Shown piece after piece: positions 27,544 to 37,775 of a DNA stretch of 64,000 nucleotides. Within the stretch, counting starts at the first letter, position 1, and the number at the start of each line of letters is the position of its first letter. The stretch spans positions 620,001-684,000 of the forward strand of contig NZ_CP034835.1 in assembly GCF_004014715.1 (NCBI RefSeq), written 5' to 3'. Under the pieces are notes generated by a model. The model ran no database searches. It was not told the origin of the DNA and worked only from the letters and a program-made list of their open reading frames with translations. A program made the position numbers and the translations under genes. The stretch is from Pseudoalteromonas sp. R3 (GTDB taxonomy: Bacteria; Pseudomonadota; Gammaproteobacteria; Enterobacterales; Alteromonadaceae).

Positions 27544-28419
27544 TTAGTCAATCGATGTATTAAAGCGATCTAACAGAAAATCAATGAGTAAGCGCACCCG
27601 ATACGGCATCAAATCTTTACGAGGGTAAACCAGCCAGGAGGCGTTATCTGTGACCTGAAACTCGTCCAGCAGGGTGAACAGCGCGCCCGAAGCAAGATGC
27701 GGTTCAACAATATCGCGCGCCAGGTGTGAAATGCCAAGACCTTGCAGGCAGGCTTGTAACAGTGCGTGCGGGTGATTGGTCCGCCAGTTCCCGCTGACTT
27801 TGACTTCTTCAATGTTATCGCCGATGGCAAAGCGCCAGCGGTTATTGGCAGCCAGCAGGCAGTTGTGTTGACTCAGCTGCTGGGGATGTGTGGGTGCTGG
27901 ATGTCGATTGAGATAGTCAGGGCTGGCAACCAAAGTCATGGGCCTGGGCGTTAGTTTACGGGCAATGAGACTGGAGTCGCGCATTCGGCCAAAACGAATG
28001 GCCAGGTCGAAGCCATCCTCAACCAGGTCGACATTACGGTTATTAAAATCAATATCAACGGTGACTTCCGGGTATTGCAGGCAAAACTCAGCGATCACAG
28101 GGGCGACGCTGTTGGCCACAAAATCCCCGGCACCGGTAATACGTATGTGTCCTTTAGGGATCTGCTGACCACCGAGCAGCTGGTCGTTGGCTTCACTGAG
28201 CTCCTGTTGGATCAGTTTCAGCTTGGCAGCATAGTGCTTGCCTGCATCGGTGAGATTAATACTGCGAGTTGTACGTTGCAGTAGTAAGGTGCCCAGCCGT
28301 TGTTCCAGCTGCTGGATCTGACGGCTGACATGAGAGGTTGATACATCCAGCGCCAGCGCGGCTTTGCTGAAGCTACCATGTTCTACAACGGCGAGAAAGA
28401 TATCCAGACCCTGCCACAT
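27544..28419 (-). CDS. LysR-family transcriptional regulator
   Basis: 291 residues. The N-terminal winged helix (FLAVVEHGSFSKAALALDVSTSHVSRQIQQLEQRLG) and the effector-binding domain are complete. GGAGAGA precedes the ATG. It is divergent from an iron-type alcohol dehydrogenase with 152 bp between them, so it probably controls that gene and its own. The inducer is unknown. Confidence 0.92.
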   Translation of the reverse strand: MWQGLDIFLAVVEHGSFSKAALALDVSTSHVSRQIQQLEQRLGTLLLQRTTRSINLTDAGKHYAAKLKLIQQELSEANDQLLGGQQIPKGHIRITGAGDFVANSVAPVIAEFCLQYPEVTVDIDFNNRNVDLVEDGFDLAIRFGRMRDSSLIARKLTPRPMTLVASPDYLNRHPAPTHPQQLSQHNCLLAANNRWRFAIGDNIEEVKVSGNWRTNHPHALLQACLQGLGISHLARDIVEPHLASGALFTLLDEFQVTDNASWLVYPRKDLMPYRVRLLIDFLLDRFNTSID

Positions 28420-28571
28420 TTTTATCTCTCCAGTGCAATTAATGGCAATATAATATTTGTATTGTTGCTGTATGGCAAAATTAATTTGCCTGTTAACTAA
28501 TGATCATCACAGGCGGGCAAGCTAGACTGAGGGTCGTTTCATATCGAGTCACATATTAACAGGAACAGAGC

Positions 28572-29726
28572 ATGTTGAATTTCAGTTTTCATAATCCGAC
28601 GCAAATTCTATTTGGGGAAGGCCAGATAGGGGCGATGTCAGACAGTATTCCAGCCGATGCGAAAGTATTGGTTATCTACGGTGGCGGCAGTATTAAAAGC
28701 AATGGGATTTACCAGCAGGTGAGCGATGCATTGGCTAATCATAGCTGGGGAGAGTTTAGCGGTATTGAACCTAACCCCAGTTATCAAACCTGTATGCAGG
28801 CGGTAGAGTTGATCCGTCAGGAAGGCTACACCTATTTGCTGGCTGTGGGTGGTGGCTCGGTCATTGATGGCAGCAAGTTCATTGCTGCGGCCGCTGAATT
28901 TGACGGTGAGCCATGGGATATTCTTGCCAAAGGTGCTGAAATAAAGTCTGCACTGGACTTGGGTGTGGTGTTAACCCTGCCGGCAACAGGATCTGAATCG
29001 AACAGCTTCAGTGTGGTATCCAATAAGGAAACCAACGATAAATTGCCGTTTGCTTCGCCTAAGGTGCAGCCCAAGTTTGCGGTATTGGATCCTCAGGTCA
29101 TGGCTTCATTGCCTGAGCGCCAGCTTATCAATGGTGTGGTCGATCCGTTTGTTCACGTCATGGAGCAATACCTGACTTACCCCATTGATGCAAAAGTACA
29201 AGACCGGTTTGCCGAAGGCCTGTTGCTGACTTTAATGGAAGAGGGACCTAAGTTGTTCTCTGAGCAAGTGGATTATAAAGTCCGTGCCAATGTGATGTGG
29301 TCAGCAACCATGGCACTGAATGGCCTGATTGGTTCTGGTGTACCACAGGACTGGGGTACGCATATGATTGGCCATGAGCTGACTGCGGTTTACGGCTTAG
29401 ATCACGCGCAGACGCTGGCGGTTGTGCTACCACGTATGATGCACGAGCAGCGCGATGCCAAGCGCGGCAAGCTGCTGCAATACGCCGAGCGCGTTATGGG
29501 GCTGGATATCAGCGATGAAGCACAGGCCATTGACCTGGCCATTGAGAAAACCGAAGCCTTCTTCCAGTCTTTGGGCATGAAAACCCGTCTCAGTGATTAC
29601 GGTGTAGGCGCTGATGCGGCAGATAAAATCGTGGCGCAGCTTGAACGCCATGGTATGACTGCCCTGGGTGAGCATCAACAGGTTGATTTGGCTAAATCAC
29701 GCGCTATTCTGGCGGCGTGTCTGTAA
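28572..29726 (+). CDS. Iron-containing alcohol dehydrogenase (YqhD-like)
   Basis: A 384-residue group III alcohol dehydrogenase, which in YqhD relatives reduces aldehydes with NADPH. Nucleotide-binding GGGS motifs are in VIYGGGSIKSNG and AVGGGSVIDGSKF. Metal ligands are suggested by GVVDPFVHVMEQYL, GHELTAVYGLDHAQTLAVVLP. AGGAACAG precedes the ATG. The divergent LysR gene suggests aldehyde- or redox-responsive control. Confidence 0.93.
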   Translation: MLNFSFHNPTQILFGEGQIGAMSDSIPADAKVLVIYGGGSIKSNGIYQQVSDALANHSWGEFSGIEPNPSYQTCMQAVELIRQEGYTYLLAVGGGSVIDGSKFIAAAAEFDGEPWDILAKGAEIKSALDLGVVLTLPATGSESNSFSVVSNKETNDKLPFASPKVQPKFAVLDPQVMASLPERQLINGVVDPFVHVMEQYLTYPIDAKVQDRFAEGLLLTLMEEGPKLFSEQVDYKVRANVMWSATMALNGLIGSGVPQDWGTHMIGHELTAVYGLDHAQTLAVVLPRMMHEQRDAKRGKLLQYAERVMGLDISDEAQAIDLAIEKTEAFFQSLGMKTRLSDYGVGADAADKIVAQLERHGMTALGEHQQVDLAKSRAILAACL

Positions 29727-29744
29727 GGCTAGTCTCACTGTTTG

Positions 29745-29769
29745 GGGCGGTGAGCGCAAATCACCGCCC
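29745..29769 (+). terminator. Hairpin after the alcohol dehydrogenase gene
   Basis: Stem GGGCGGTGA / TCACCGCCC with a 7-nt loop. The following TGTCTTC is only partly T-rich. Confidence 0.6.
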
Positions 29770-29839
29770 TGTCTTCACGTATTTTACCTGCCTGTGATAC
29801 CCTGCGAAGGTTAAAATCAAAATCACTCGGGGTAATAAA

Positions 29840-30484
29840 ATGGCAACTAAAGTTTGGGATGGATTCATACGTGGCTTTCACTGGTTACTGGTCATTGGTA
29901 TCGCTGTGCTGTATTTCAGCGGCGAGGAAGGCTGGCTGGAAGTGCACTTTGTAACTGGCTATCTGTTACTGGCGCTGATGGCGACGCGTCTTATCTGGGG
30001 CATCATCGGCAGTCAGACTGCAAAACTCAGTAGTTTATTCCATTCTCCTAAAGCAATTTTGGCTTCGTTAAAATCGTCGGCGTCTTACGTTGGCCATAAC
30101 CCGGCTGGCAGCCTGATGGTACTTGCTTTCTTTGTCTTAATCAGTGTGCAGCTCATTTCTGGTTTGTTTACTACGGATGATATTCTGGTCGAAGGACCGT
30201 TGGTGGCATATGTCCCGTATAGCTGGGCCGAACTTGCCGGAGATATTCATCATTCCAATATCGATATTTTATTGATTGCCATTGCGATCCACATTAGTGC
30301 GATTGTGGTTTATCGACTAAAAGGTAAAAACCTGGTTAAGCCATTACTGACGGGCAAAACAGCAGAGCCTGTATCATCTGCTCCTGCTATGCGCAGTGGT
30401 CTGATCGCCTATGTGATTTTTGTCGTGCTGAGCGCAGGGTTGTTGTTCACATGGGGCTATGAGCCACTGATGGCTTTATTTTAA
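29840..30484 (+). CDS. Cytochrome b561-type membrane protein
   Basis: 214 residues with about five membrane helices and candidate haem-ligand histidines in RGFHWLLVIG, LEVHFVTGYLLLAL, DIHHSNIDILLIAIAIHISA. It matches the small bacterial cytochrome b561 family that carries electrons in the inner membrane. GGGGTAA precedes the ATG. No dedicated partner gene is adjacent. Confidence 0.88.
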   Translation: MATKVWDGFIRGFHWLLVIGIAVLYFSGEEGWLEVHFVTGYLLLALMATRLIWGIIGSQTAKLSSLFHSPKAILASLKSSASYVGHNPAGSLMVLAFFVLISVQLISGLFTTDDILVEGPLVAYVPYSWAELAGDIHHSNIDILLIAIAIHISAIVVYRLKGKNLVKPLLTGKTAEPVSSAPAMRSGLIAYVIFVVLSAGLLFTWGYEPLMALF

Positions 30485-30619
30485 TTTAGTTAAGTTACTG
30501 CAAAGGCTAAACTTTTAATAACTTAAAGCGTCCTTTTCAGGAAAGTTAAACAGATATGACCTCTCAGAGTCATAATTCTGCTAACATAGCGCGGTTTTAA
30601 AGCAATACAGAAGTGAATT

Positions 30620-31312
30620 ATGCTAACTCCTTATTACCAGCAAGAAATGGATAGCGTGGCGATTAGCCGCGAGCAGGCCAGCCAGTTTGCTAAACAGGTG
30701 GCGGATGACTTTAACCCTTTGCACGATGTCGATGCTAAGAAATTCTGTGTACCGGGTGACTTGCTGTTCTCGTTAGTGCTTGAACGCTACGGTGTAAGTG
30801 AGAATATGCACTTTGACTTTGTCGGCATGGTGGATGAAACCAGTCGCCTGCAATTTCCACCACTGAGCGATGCCTTTGATATCACCTCAGAGGATAAGGT
30901 CATGCTGTCTGTAAAGCGAGATGGTGAGCGCAAGCAATGCGAAAGTTTGACCTCTAGCCTGATCAGAAACTACGTCGAGTTCTCTGGCACCACCTTTCCT
31001 CATGTGATTATTCCACTGATGGCAAAGCAGGATGTGATGATTAACCCGGCTCGTCCCATGGTGATCTATGAATCTATGTCCATCCACCTGGACAGACTGG
31101 ATATTGAAGAAGTTTCACTTCAGCCAGCAGAGCCTGAGTTTACCTTTGAAGGCAAGCGCGGAAAAATTGTACTGCGATTCAACCTGTTCCATGGTGATGA
31201 GCAAGTTGGCCAGGGTGAGAAGCATATGGTGGTTGCAGGCGTGCGTGAATATTGTCAGGAAGCCGTCGATAAGCTGATTGAGTATTACAACGAGCGTAAA
31301 GCGACCTTATAA
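30620..31312 (+). CDS. DUF3581 domain protein
   Basis: A 230-residue soluble protein matching DUF3581 over its length (MLTPYYQQEMDSVAISREQASQFAKQVADDFNP start). The segment KQVADDFNPLHDVDA recalls the dehydratase signature of hot-dog MaoC proteins, so an acyl-thioester fold is possible but not shown. Function unknown. Single gene with its own terminator. Confidence 0.82.
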   Translation: MLTPYYQQEMDSVAISREQASQFAKQVADDFNPLHDVDAKKFCVPGDLLFSLVLERYGVSENMHFDFVGMVDETSRLQFPPLSDAFDITSEDKVMLSVKRDGERKQCESLTSSLIRNYVEFSGTTFPHVIIPLMAKQDVMINPARPMVIYESMSIHLDRLDIEEVSLQPAEPEFTFEGKRGKIVLRFNLFHGDEQVGQGEKHMVVAGVREYCQEAVDKLIEYYNERKATL

Positions 31313-31340
31313 GCTCGCTCGACAAGGCACAAACAAAATA

Positions 31341-31364
31341 AAAAGCCCGCTGCTGCGGGCTTTT
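31341..31364. terminator. Bidirectional terminator between DUF3581 gene and porin
   Basis: Arms AAAAGCCCGC / GCGGGCTTTT with a TGCT loop, T-rich on both strands. Confidence 0.92.
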
Positions 31365-31376
31365 TGCTACGGGAGT

Positions 31377-32555
31377 TTAAAAAACATATTTCACGGAGAA
31401 TTGCAGTCGGTCCAGATCCCCTTTAGCACCGCTTTCGGTTTCTCGGGTTGCGACCTTATATTCTGCGCCAAAAGTGAGTTTCTTCACGGGTGAGTAAAGA
31501 ATGTTTGCGCTATAGCTGGTGGTAGACTCTGTAGGATCTACGGTGACGCCTAAGAGATCTTTGTCATTGTCTGCTGAGAAGAACGAATAAAGGAAGGTAG
31601 AGCGCCATTGTGGATTCCAGTAATGCTGGTAGGCAACAAAGCCTGACGTCGAATCAATCGCATGTAGGTCTTTGCCATCATAGACTGCACCATGTGCCGC
31701 ATTGAGACCCACATAACGACCTAACCCCTGACCCTGAGTCAGCATAAATTTAAGGTTATTCTTACCAAAGTTGACCCGACCGGACGCACTGATACCGAAA
31801 GAGGTTTCGCTTTCATCAGCCGTCGCAACTTTATAGGTCAGCTCACGGCCTAACGCGGCGACCACCAGATGACCCCAGTCCGCTTTATAGGTATAACGGG
31901 CGGTAAAGTCGGGCATACTGGCATCATCGGTAACAACACGGGCTCCGCCTTCCGAGGTGATGGTGCTTTCCGGGTTTTCTGCCGAGAAAGACCAGTTACC
32001 AATTGTGTACTTAGCCATGGCCTGGCGTACGAACACTGTGCCGTCTGCCGGTCCGACAAAGTCCAGCGTTTCAGGTAGTGCACCGACGTTCTGGAAGTTG
32101 GACCAGGCCTGACCAAACAGCCAGCCTTTATAGGTCACATAGGCTTGGCGGATCCGAGGGGAGTAGGAGTTCGTCACCCGTTCGTTACCGCCCGTAGAAG
32201 CGATAAAGTCCAGCTCGATTTTGGTTTGAATACTGCTGCCGTCATCCAGCTTAGTATCCGTTGCAAAGTTAAATCGAGACTGGCGAGCATGCATGTCAAA
32301 AACCGCATCTTTGGGCTCGCCACCACTGACCGGTGTTGTACCGGGGATATAGAAATCTCTGCCAATGTGCTGAGAAGGCAAGCTGCCATCAGAAAAGTCG
32401 CTCCAGATGGCATCCAGTTTTATGTACCCACCATATTTTACTTCTGTGCTACCCAGTTCTGCTGCGTTGACACTGGAAACGAACAGGCCGCTTAGCAGTG
32501 CACTTTGCACAGCCAGAGCGCTGAGCGTTAAATGATTTTTTTTTGCTGTTGTCAT
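31377..32555 (-). CDS. DcaP-like outer membrane porin
   Basis: A 392-residue beta-barrel. The signal peptide (LSALAVQSALLSGLFVSSVNA) is cleaved before AELGSTEVKYGGYIKLDAIWSDF. ARQSRFNFATDTKLDDGSSIQTKIELDF and the C-terminal FSVKYVF, ending in Phe, match the DcaP/trimeric porin-like family. It probably admits small anionic substrates, possibly dicarboxylates. AGGAA precedes the ATG. It is divergent from acs, which suggests a role near acetate or carboxylate use. Confidence 0.9.
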   Translation of the reverse strand: MTTAKKNHLTLSALAVQSALLSGLFVSSVNAAELGSTEVKYGGYIKLDAIWSDFSDGSLPSQHIGRDFYIPGTTPVSGGEPKDAVFDMHARQSRFNFATDTKLDDGSSIQTKIELDFIASTGGNERVTNSYSPRIRQAYVTYKGWLFGQAWSNFQNVGALPETLDFVGPADGTVFVRQAMAKYTIGNWSFSAENPESTITSEGGARVVTDDASMPDFTARYTYKADWGHLVVAALGRELTYKVATADESETSFGISASGRVNFGKNNLKFMLTQGQGLGRYVGLNAAHGAVYDGKDLHAIDSTSGFVAYQHYWNPQWRSTFLYSFFSADNDKDLLGVTVDPTESTTSYSANILYSPVKKLTFGAEYKVATRETESGAKGDLDRLQFSVKYVF

Positions 32556-32878
32556 AGTTGAATTCCTGTTTGCATTGCTCCGGGTTGCGCAGACATACCC
32601 CGGCGGAGATCAGCGAATGTGCCTCTTACCTTTCAATGTTGTTGATGGCGGCTTTTTACTCAATTAACCTTTGGTCTATACGACTAAGGTGGGATGTAGA
32701 TGGCGAAGTCATGCGCATTGCGGCACTTGTTGCTGGAAGCAGACCTTGAGGACGGACTAACTTATCTACTATGTTTGCAATATGGGTGCAAGTACAACTA
32801 AGGTCTAATACTTAATATAAAAAGAGTGGGCGATCCTTGGTGCATCGCCGTCTGGCCAAAATCAACATGGAGATGACT
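32556..32878. promoter_or_regulatory. Porin/acs divergent control region with ACTAAGGT direct repeats
   Basis: The 323 bp between the divergent porin and acs genes hold no gene. The octamer ACTAAGGT occurs at 32683-32690 and 32797-32804, each preceded by TA-C-A or TAC-A and flanked by similar bases (CTATACGACTAAGGT and GTACAACTAAGGTCTA). These could be binding sites for the NarL-type response regulator encoded just after acs. Confidence 0.4.
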
Positions 32879-34816
32879 ATGTCACAGAGCATTTATCCGG
32901 TTCCTGAAGCCATCAGGAGCGCAGCGCTGGTAGATAACGATCAATATACAAAACTATACCAACAATCCATTGACGATCCTCAGGCATTCTGGGCCGAGCA
33001 CGGAAAACGCCTTGACTGGTTTACCCCCTACAACAAAGTAAAGAACACCTCCTTTGATAAAGGTCATATCAGCATCAAATGGTATGAAGACGGTGTACTC
33101 AACGCCTCTTATAACTGTATTGACCGCCACCTCAAAGACAACGCAGACAAAGTTGCGCTGATCTGGGAAGGTGATGACCCAACACAAAGTGAGCACATTA
33201 CTTTTCAGCAGTTGCACGATGAGGTAGCGCAGCTTGCCAATGGCCTGAAAAAGCTGGGGGTAGAAAAAGGTGACCGCGTAGCCATTTACATGCCAATGAC
33301 ACCTCAGGCGATTTATGCCATGCAGGCCTGTGCCCGTATCGGAGCGGTACACTCAGTTGTGTTTGGTGGCTTCTCGCCGTCAGCCATTGCGGACCGGATC
33401 AAAGACTCAGGCGCGAAAGTGGTTATCACGTCCGATGAAGGGCGTCGCGGCGGAAACTGTGTGCCACTGAAAGCCAATGTCGATGAGGCAGTCAGTCAGG
33501 ATGGCGTCAGCATTGAACATGTGATTGTGCATCAGCTCACCGGTGGCGAAGTAGAATGGCAAGCGCACGATGTCTGGTGGCATGAGCTGGTGGCAGATGT
33601 CACCAGTGAGTGTGAGCCAGAGCCGATGAATGCCGAAGATCCTTTGTTCATCCTTTACACGTCTGGTTCAACAGGCCAGCCAAAAGGGGTCGTACACACC
33701 ACAGGGGGTTATCTGGTGTATTCATCTATGACGCACGAGTATGTCTTTGATGTCAAAGCCGACGATGTTTACTGGTGTACCGCCGATGTGGGTTGGATCA
33801 CTGGACACAGCTACATGGCTTATGGGCCGCTGGTGAATGGCTGTACTCAGGTGATTTTTGAAGGGGTGCCGACTTACCCAAGCTCCGGGCGCATCGGTGA
33901 AGTGGTCGATAAACACAATGTCACCATTTTATATACTGCGCCGACCGCTATCCGTGCACTGATGGCCAAAGGCGATGAGCCAATTGCCAGCTCGAAACGC
34001 ACTAGCTTGCGGATCATGGGATCGGTGGGTGAGCCAATTAACCCGGAAGCCTGGAGCTGGTATTACGAGAAAATTGGTAACAGCCAGTGCCCGATTGTGG
34101 ACACCTGGTGGCAGACCGAAACCGGTGGCATTATGATCACACCATTGCCGGGGGCGACGGATATGAAACCGGGCTCGGCGACCCGTCCTTTCTTTGGTAT
34201 TGCACCGGCCCTGTTTGACGCTGAGGGCAATACGCTTGAGGGCGCAACAGAGGGCAATCTGGTGATCCTGGATAGCTGGCCTTCTCAGGCGAGGACTGTT
34301 TATGGCGACCACGAGCGCTTTGAGCAAACTTATTTCTCAGCCTATCCGGGGGTGTACTTTACCGGTGATGGATGTCGTCGCGATGAAGATGGCTATTACT
34401 GGATCACGGGCCGTGTAGATGATGTACTGAATGTCTCTGGACACCGTTTGGGCACCGCCGAAATTGAAAGTGCACTGGTTGCCCATGAAGCTGTAGCGGA
34501 AGCTGCCGTGGTGGGTTATCCGCACGATATTAAGGGTCAGGGGATCTATGTGTATGTTACTCCAAACGAGGGGGTCGCAGTCACAGAAGAACTGACCAAA
34601 GAAGTGCGTAACTGGGTACGCAAAGAGCTCAGCCCAATTGCCTCACCAGATATGATCCAATGGTCCCCCGGTCTGCCGAAGACGCGTTCAGGTAAAATCA
34701 TGCGCCGTATTTTGCGTAAAATTGCTGCCAATGAATATCAGCAATTGGGTGATACCTCGACATTGGCTGACCCAAGTGTGGTCGATGAATTGATCGAAAA
34801 CAGACTAAACCGTTAA
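32879..34816 (+). CDS. acs: Acetyl-CoA synthetase
   Basis: A 645-residue AMP-forming acetate-CoA ligase. Core motifs are [12 protein letters not shown] (P-loop), [34 protein letters not shown] and [11 protein letters not shown], whose Lys is the usual acetylation control site. The start is ATG 32879 ([12 protein letters not shown]) with GGAG 6 nt upstream; the frame is open 14 codons further. A NarL-family response regulator follows, behind a terminator. Confidence 0.96.
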   Translation: MSQSIYPVPEAIRSAALVDNDQYTKLYQQSIDDPQAFWAEHGKRLDWFTPYNKVKNTSFDKGHISIKWYEDGVLNASYNCIDRHLKDNADKVALIWEGDDPTQSEHITFQQLHDEVAQLANGLKKLGVEKGDRVAIYMPMTPQAIYAMQACARIGAVHSVVFGGFSPSAIADRIKDSGAKVVITSDEGRRGGNCVPLKANVDEAVSQDGVSIEHVIVHQLTGGEVEWQAHDVWWHELVADVTSECEPEPMNAEDPLFILYTSGSTGQPKGVVHTTGGYLVYSSMTHEYVFDVKADDVYWCTADVGWITGHSYMAYGPLVNGCTQVIFEGVPTYPSSGRIGEVVDKHNVTILYTAPTAIRALMAKGDEPIASSKRTSLRIMGSVGEPINPEAWSWYYEKIGNSQCPIVDTWWQTETGGIMITPLPGATDMKPGSATRPFFGIAPALFDAEGNTLEGATEGNLVILDSWPSQARTVYGDHERFEQTYFSAYPGVYFTGDGCRRDEDGYYWITGRVDDVLNVSGHRLGTAEIESALVAHEAVAEAAVVGYPHDIKGQGIYVYVTPNEGVAVTEELTKEVRNWVRKELSPIASPDMIQWSPGLPKTRSGKIMRRILRKIAANEYQQLGDTSTLADPSVVDELIENRLNR

Positions 34817-34861
34817 TTGAGCGTTAATCGCTTGAATTATGACAAAATATTGACCTACTAT

Positions 34862-34891
34862 ATCGGCTGTCGACATGACAGCCGATTTTTT
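34862..34891 (+). terminator. Terminator between acs and the response regulator
   Basis: Stem ATCGGCTGTC / GACAGCCGAT with a GACAT loop, then T-rich. It ends directly before the AGGAG ribosome site of the next gene, so it may act as an attenuator for it. Confidence 0.85.
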
Positions 34892-34902
34892 AGGAGCCAA
34901 GC

Positions 34903-35556
34903 ATGAACCAGTTTTTAATTGCGGACGATCACCCTTTGTTTCGCGAAGCATTAAAAGGGGCGCTGCAAAACCAGTTTGATGGGTTGGAGATTTTCGAATC
35001 TGAAAACTTCGAGCAAACATTGCAACAATTATCCGAACAGGACGAGCTGGATCTGCTGTTGTTGGATTTACATATGCCGGGCAATGGCGATTTATACGGC
35101 CTGATCCGCATCCGTGAGGATTATCCTAGTTTGCCCATTGTGGTGGTGTCGGGCAGTGAAGACCTCAATGTGATCTCTAAAGTGATGGGCTATGGTGCTA
35201 TGGGTTTTATTCCCAAGGCTTCTTCATCAAAGGAAATTGTTGAGGCACTTAACCAGGTGCTCGAGGGCGATGTCTGGTTACCAGCCAGCCTTAAAGATCA
35301 GATTGCTGAGCTCGACGGAGAAGACAAACAGCTGGCACAGCAAATCGCATCACTGACACCACAACAATACAAGGTGTTGCAATATCTTCATGAAGGGCTG
35401 CTCAACAAGCAAATCGCCTATGAACTGAATATCTCAGAGGCGACGGTCAAGGCACACATTACGGCGATATTCCGAAAGCTGGGGGTCTACAACCGCACTC
35501 AGGCGGTATTGATTGCCGCTAAGCTGCAACTGGAACCCCTCGATAGCCAGAGTTAG
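34903..35556 (+). CDS. LuxR/NarL-family response regulator
   Basis: 217 residues. The receiver domain has acidic pocket DDHP, phospho-acceptor Asp in LLLDLHMPG, and Lys in FIPKASSS. A C-terminal LuxR helix-turn-helix follows (LTPQQYKVLQYLHEGLLNKQIAYELNISEATVKAHITAIFRKLGV). AGGAG precedes the ATG. No histidine kinase is adjacent. Position after acs suggests control of acetate metabolism, as known for related regulators near acs. Confidence 0.92.
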   Translation: MNQFLIADDHPLFREALKGALQNQFDGLEIFESENFEQTLQQLSEQDELDLLLLDLHMPGNGDLYGLIRIREDYPSLPIVVVSGSEDLNVISKVMGYGAMGFIPKASSSKEIVEALNQVLEGDVWLPASLKDQIAELDGEDKQLAQQIASLTPQQYKVLQYLHEGLLNKQIAYELNISEATVKAHITAIFRKLGVYNRTQAVLIAAKLQLEPLDSQS

Positions 35557-35576
35557 CCAGCCATTGTTAAAGTGAG

Positions 35577-35604
35577 ACGCCAGCGCAAAGATGCTGGCGT
35601 TTTT
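35577..35604. terminator. Terminator between the response regulator and purU
   Basis: Stem ACGCCAGC / GCTGGCGT with an 8-nt loop followed by TTTT. It lies between convergent genes. Confidence 0.85.
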
Positions 35605-35613
35605 GTTATTGCG

Positions 35614-36444
35614 CTAGGCAAACACCACGGTTTTATTACCATTGATAAACAGCTTATGCTCCGCTGCTAATTGAATGGCTTTGCAGAACACCACTTTTTC
35701 TATGTCCCGACCCATTTTAGCCATGGCCTCTGCGCTATCGGCATGACTCACCTGAGTGACATCCTGCATGATGATCGGACCTTCATCTAATTCGTCGTTG
35801 ACGAAGTGTGCCGTGGCACCAATGATTTTTACCCCGCGCTCAAACGCCTGATGGTAAGGCTTTGCTCCGATAAACGCTGGCAGGAAAGAGTGGTGAATAT
35901 TAATGATCTGATTGCTAAAACGCGCAACAAACTGTGGGCTGAGCACCCGCATATATTTGGCCAGACCGATAAAGTCGGGCTGGTATTGCTCAATGACCTG
36001 AGCCATGGCATCGTCATGTTGCTCTCGTGTTAGTCCCTGATGAGAAACCAGATGGAAAGGCACGCCAAAGCCCTCTACCAAGGGCTTCAGGGTATCATAG
36101 TTGGCTACCACCGCCTGGATCTCAACGTTAAAGGCATTCTCGTATTGCTTTAGCAGCATACCACCCAGACAGTGGGCTTCTTTGGTGGCAAGCAGGACCA
36201 CTTTGGTTTTTTCATTACCATGTAAGTGTACTTGTGCACCCTCTGGCAGCACACTGCGTAGTTGCGGCAAAAACTGTTCACCGACATCACCTGTCAGTTC
36301 TGTGCGCATAAAAAAGCGCTCACCTGCTTTATCTACAAATTCGTTGTTACGGACTATATTCAGGTTATGCTCAAAACAGAGCCCCGTAACTTTGGCAATT
36401 AATCCCACATCATCACGACATTGGGTGGTTAAAACAATACTCAT
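35614..36444 (-). CDS. purU: Formyltetrahydrofolate deformylase
   Basis: A 276-residue enzyme releasing formate from 10-formyl-THF. The N-terminal ACT domain (MSIVLTTQCRDDVGLIAKVTGLCFEHNLNI) is followed by a formyltransferase-type catalytic domain with NIHHSFLPAFIGAKPYHQAFERGVKIIGATAHFV. The start is ATG 36444, where the ACT domain begins; the frame is open 21 codons upstream. Confidence 0.95.
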   Translation of the reverse strand: MSIVLTTQCRDDVGLIAKVTGLCFEHNLNIVRNNEFVDKAGERFFMRTELTGDVGEQFLPQLRSVLPEGAQVHLHGNEKTKVVLLATKEAHCLGGMLLKQYENAFNVEIQAVVANYDTLKPLVEGFGVPFHLVSHQGLTREQHDDAMAQVIEQYQPDFIGLAKYMRVLSPQFVARFSNQIINIHHSFLPAFIGAKPYHQAFERGVKIIGATAHFVNDELDEGPIIMQDVTQVSHADSAEAMAKMGRDIEKVVFCKAIQLAAEHKLFINGNKTVVFA

Positions 36445-36755
36445 ATCCTCATTCCATTCACTGTTAAAGCTGACATTCCACCATACCCCGCTGGCTACGA
36501 AAAACAAGCAGACAATAGTCCGCTTAGTGCCTACAAGCGGTGTTCACTGAGTGATATAAGCTGTAATTAATGCGTTTTACGGCCTAGAGCAAAAGTTCAC
36601 TTTATTGTGTTTTTCGCTGTTCTTTTTGTGGGTAACTTTTTTCCAATCAATAGTTTAACCCTTTAAATTTCAATTGCTCCATTAACATTTGAACTCAATT
36701 CAGGTAAATTAGCGCCGATTGGAAATTCTACGGAAAGAAATAATAAGGAAGCTAA
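36445..36755. other. Divergent intergenic region, purU to repeat lipoprotein
   Basis: 311 bp, AT-rich towards the lipoprotein gene. It must hold both promoters. I recognise no operator, RNA or further gene in it. Confidence 0.6.
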
Positions 36756-37775
36756 ATGCTTAATAAAAAGTGCTCAGCCTCCGTGTTACTCCTTCCTGCC
36801 GTTTTGTCCTCTACATTGCTACTTAGTGCATGTGGAGGTGGAGGCGGTGAAGGTGGTAACAGCGGCGGAACTTCTCCCACTACATCAGGTGGAAAAACGA
36901 CTCAAACAAATGTATCTCTCTCAGTCAACGTAACTGGTTCAGGTCAGGTTACGCCGATGAGCAAAAGTCTTGCATCAGGCAACAGTACGACATTTACAGT
37001 CAAAGCTAATCAAGGTCACTTGATTGAATCTATGACCGGGTGTGGTGGTACATTAAAAAACAATACTTACACAACAGACAAGGTCTCAAAAGATTGCCAA
37101 ATTGACGCTGTCTTTGCCTTGAAATCTTTTCAAATAACCACCTCCAAGTCAGGTGAGGGAAATATTTACCCTGAATCACCGGTACTGGACTGGGGCACTG
37201 AGCAGACATTTACACTGTCTGCTGCAACAGGCTACAAAGTCGGTAAAGCATATGGCTGTGGTGGGGCTCTATCAGATGATAAGTATAGTATTCCGGCTGC
37301 GACAGCAGAGTGTGAAATCCAAGTGGAGTTTCACCCGCTCAGTCTTGCCCTTAAGAGTGATAAATTAGATCAGCAAGTTGAGCTGAATGTTAAGGGCAAT
37401 GCCGGTATTTCCCCTACCAGTAAAGGGATCATTCAGCCGGGTGAAGAAGGGGCACCGCCAGTTCCTGCAGACATTGACTTACCCTTTCTTGTAAACGATA
37501 TCGACTTAACCACAGAGCTGGGCGCAACCGTAGAGTTGGATATAGTCTACGAAAAGCCACTGCCCGAAGGGATCAAGTACTATAAGTTTGGTCCGGCACA
37601 GCCTGGGGCTGGCGATACTTGGTATGAGCTACCTCGAGATTTGTATCAGATCTCAGAAGACAGAAAAGTCGTCACCTTGACCTTAACCGATGGGCAACTA
37701 GGTGATGCTGACTGGAGAATAATGGTTTTATCCAGGATCCAGGTGGTCCAGCGATGCCAAAGCAGCATACCGTGA
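36756..37775 (+). pseudogene. N-terminal part of a giant repeat lipoprotein (frame broken near 37705)
   Basis: 339 codons as sequenced. The lipoprotein signal LLPAVLSSTLLLSAC is followed by a Gly-rich tether (GGGGGEGGNSGG) and two InlB-B-like repeats of about 70 residues. A choice-of-anchor U-like domain (about 195-320) is cut near its end, LTDGQLGDAD. From about 37705 the expected sequence continues in the overlapping downstream frame as LENNGFIQDPGGPA, which precedes ATG 37754. One missing base between about 37701 and 37711 would explain this. The remaining 23 codons here (WRIMVLSRIQVVQ...) look like out-of-frame translation. GGAAG precedes the ATG. Confidence 0.85.

Noticed and set aside
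37754..37775. Programmed -1 frameshift joining the two repeat-protein frames
   Set aside because: No slippery heptamer of the X-XXY-YYZ type near 37701-37711, and a stop lies upstream in the second frame at 37709. A lost base is simpler.
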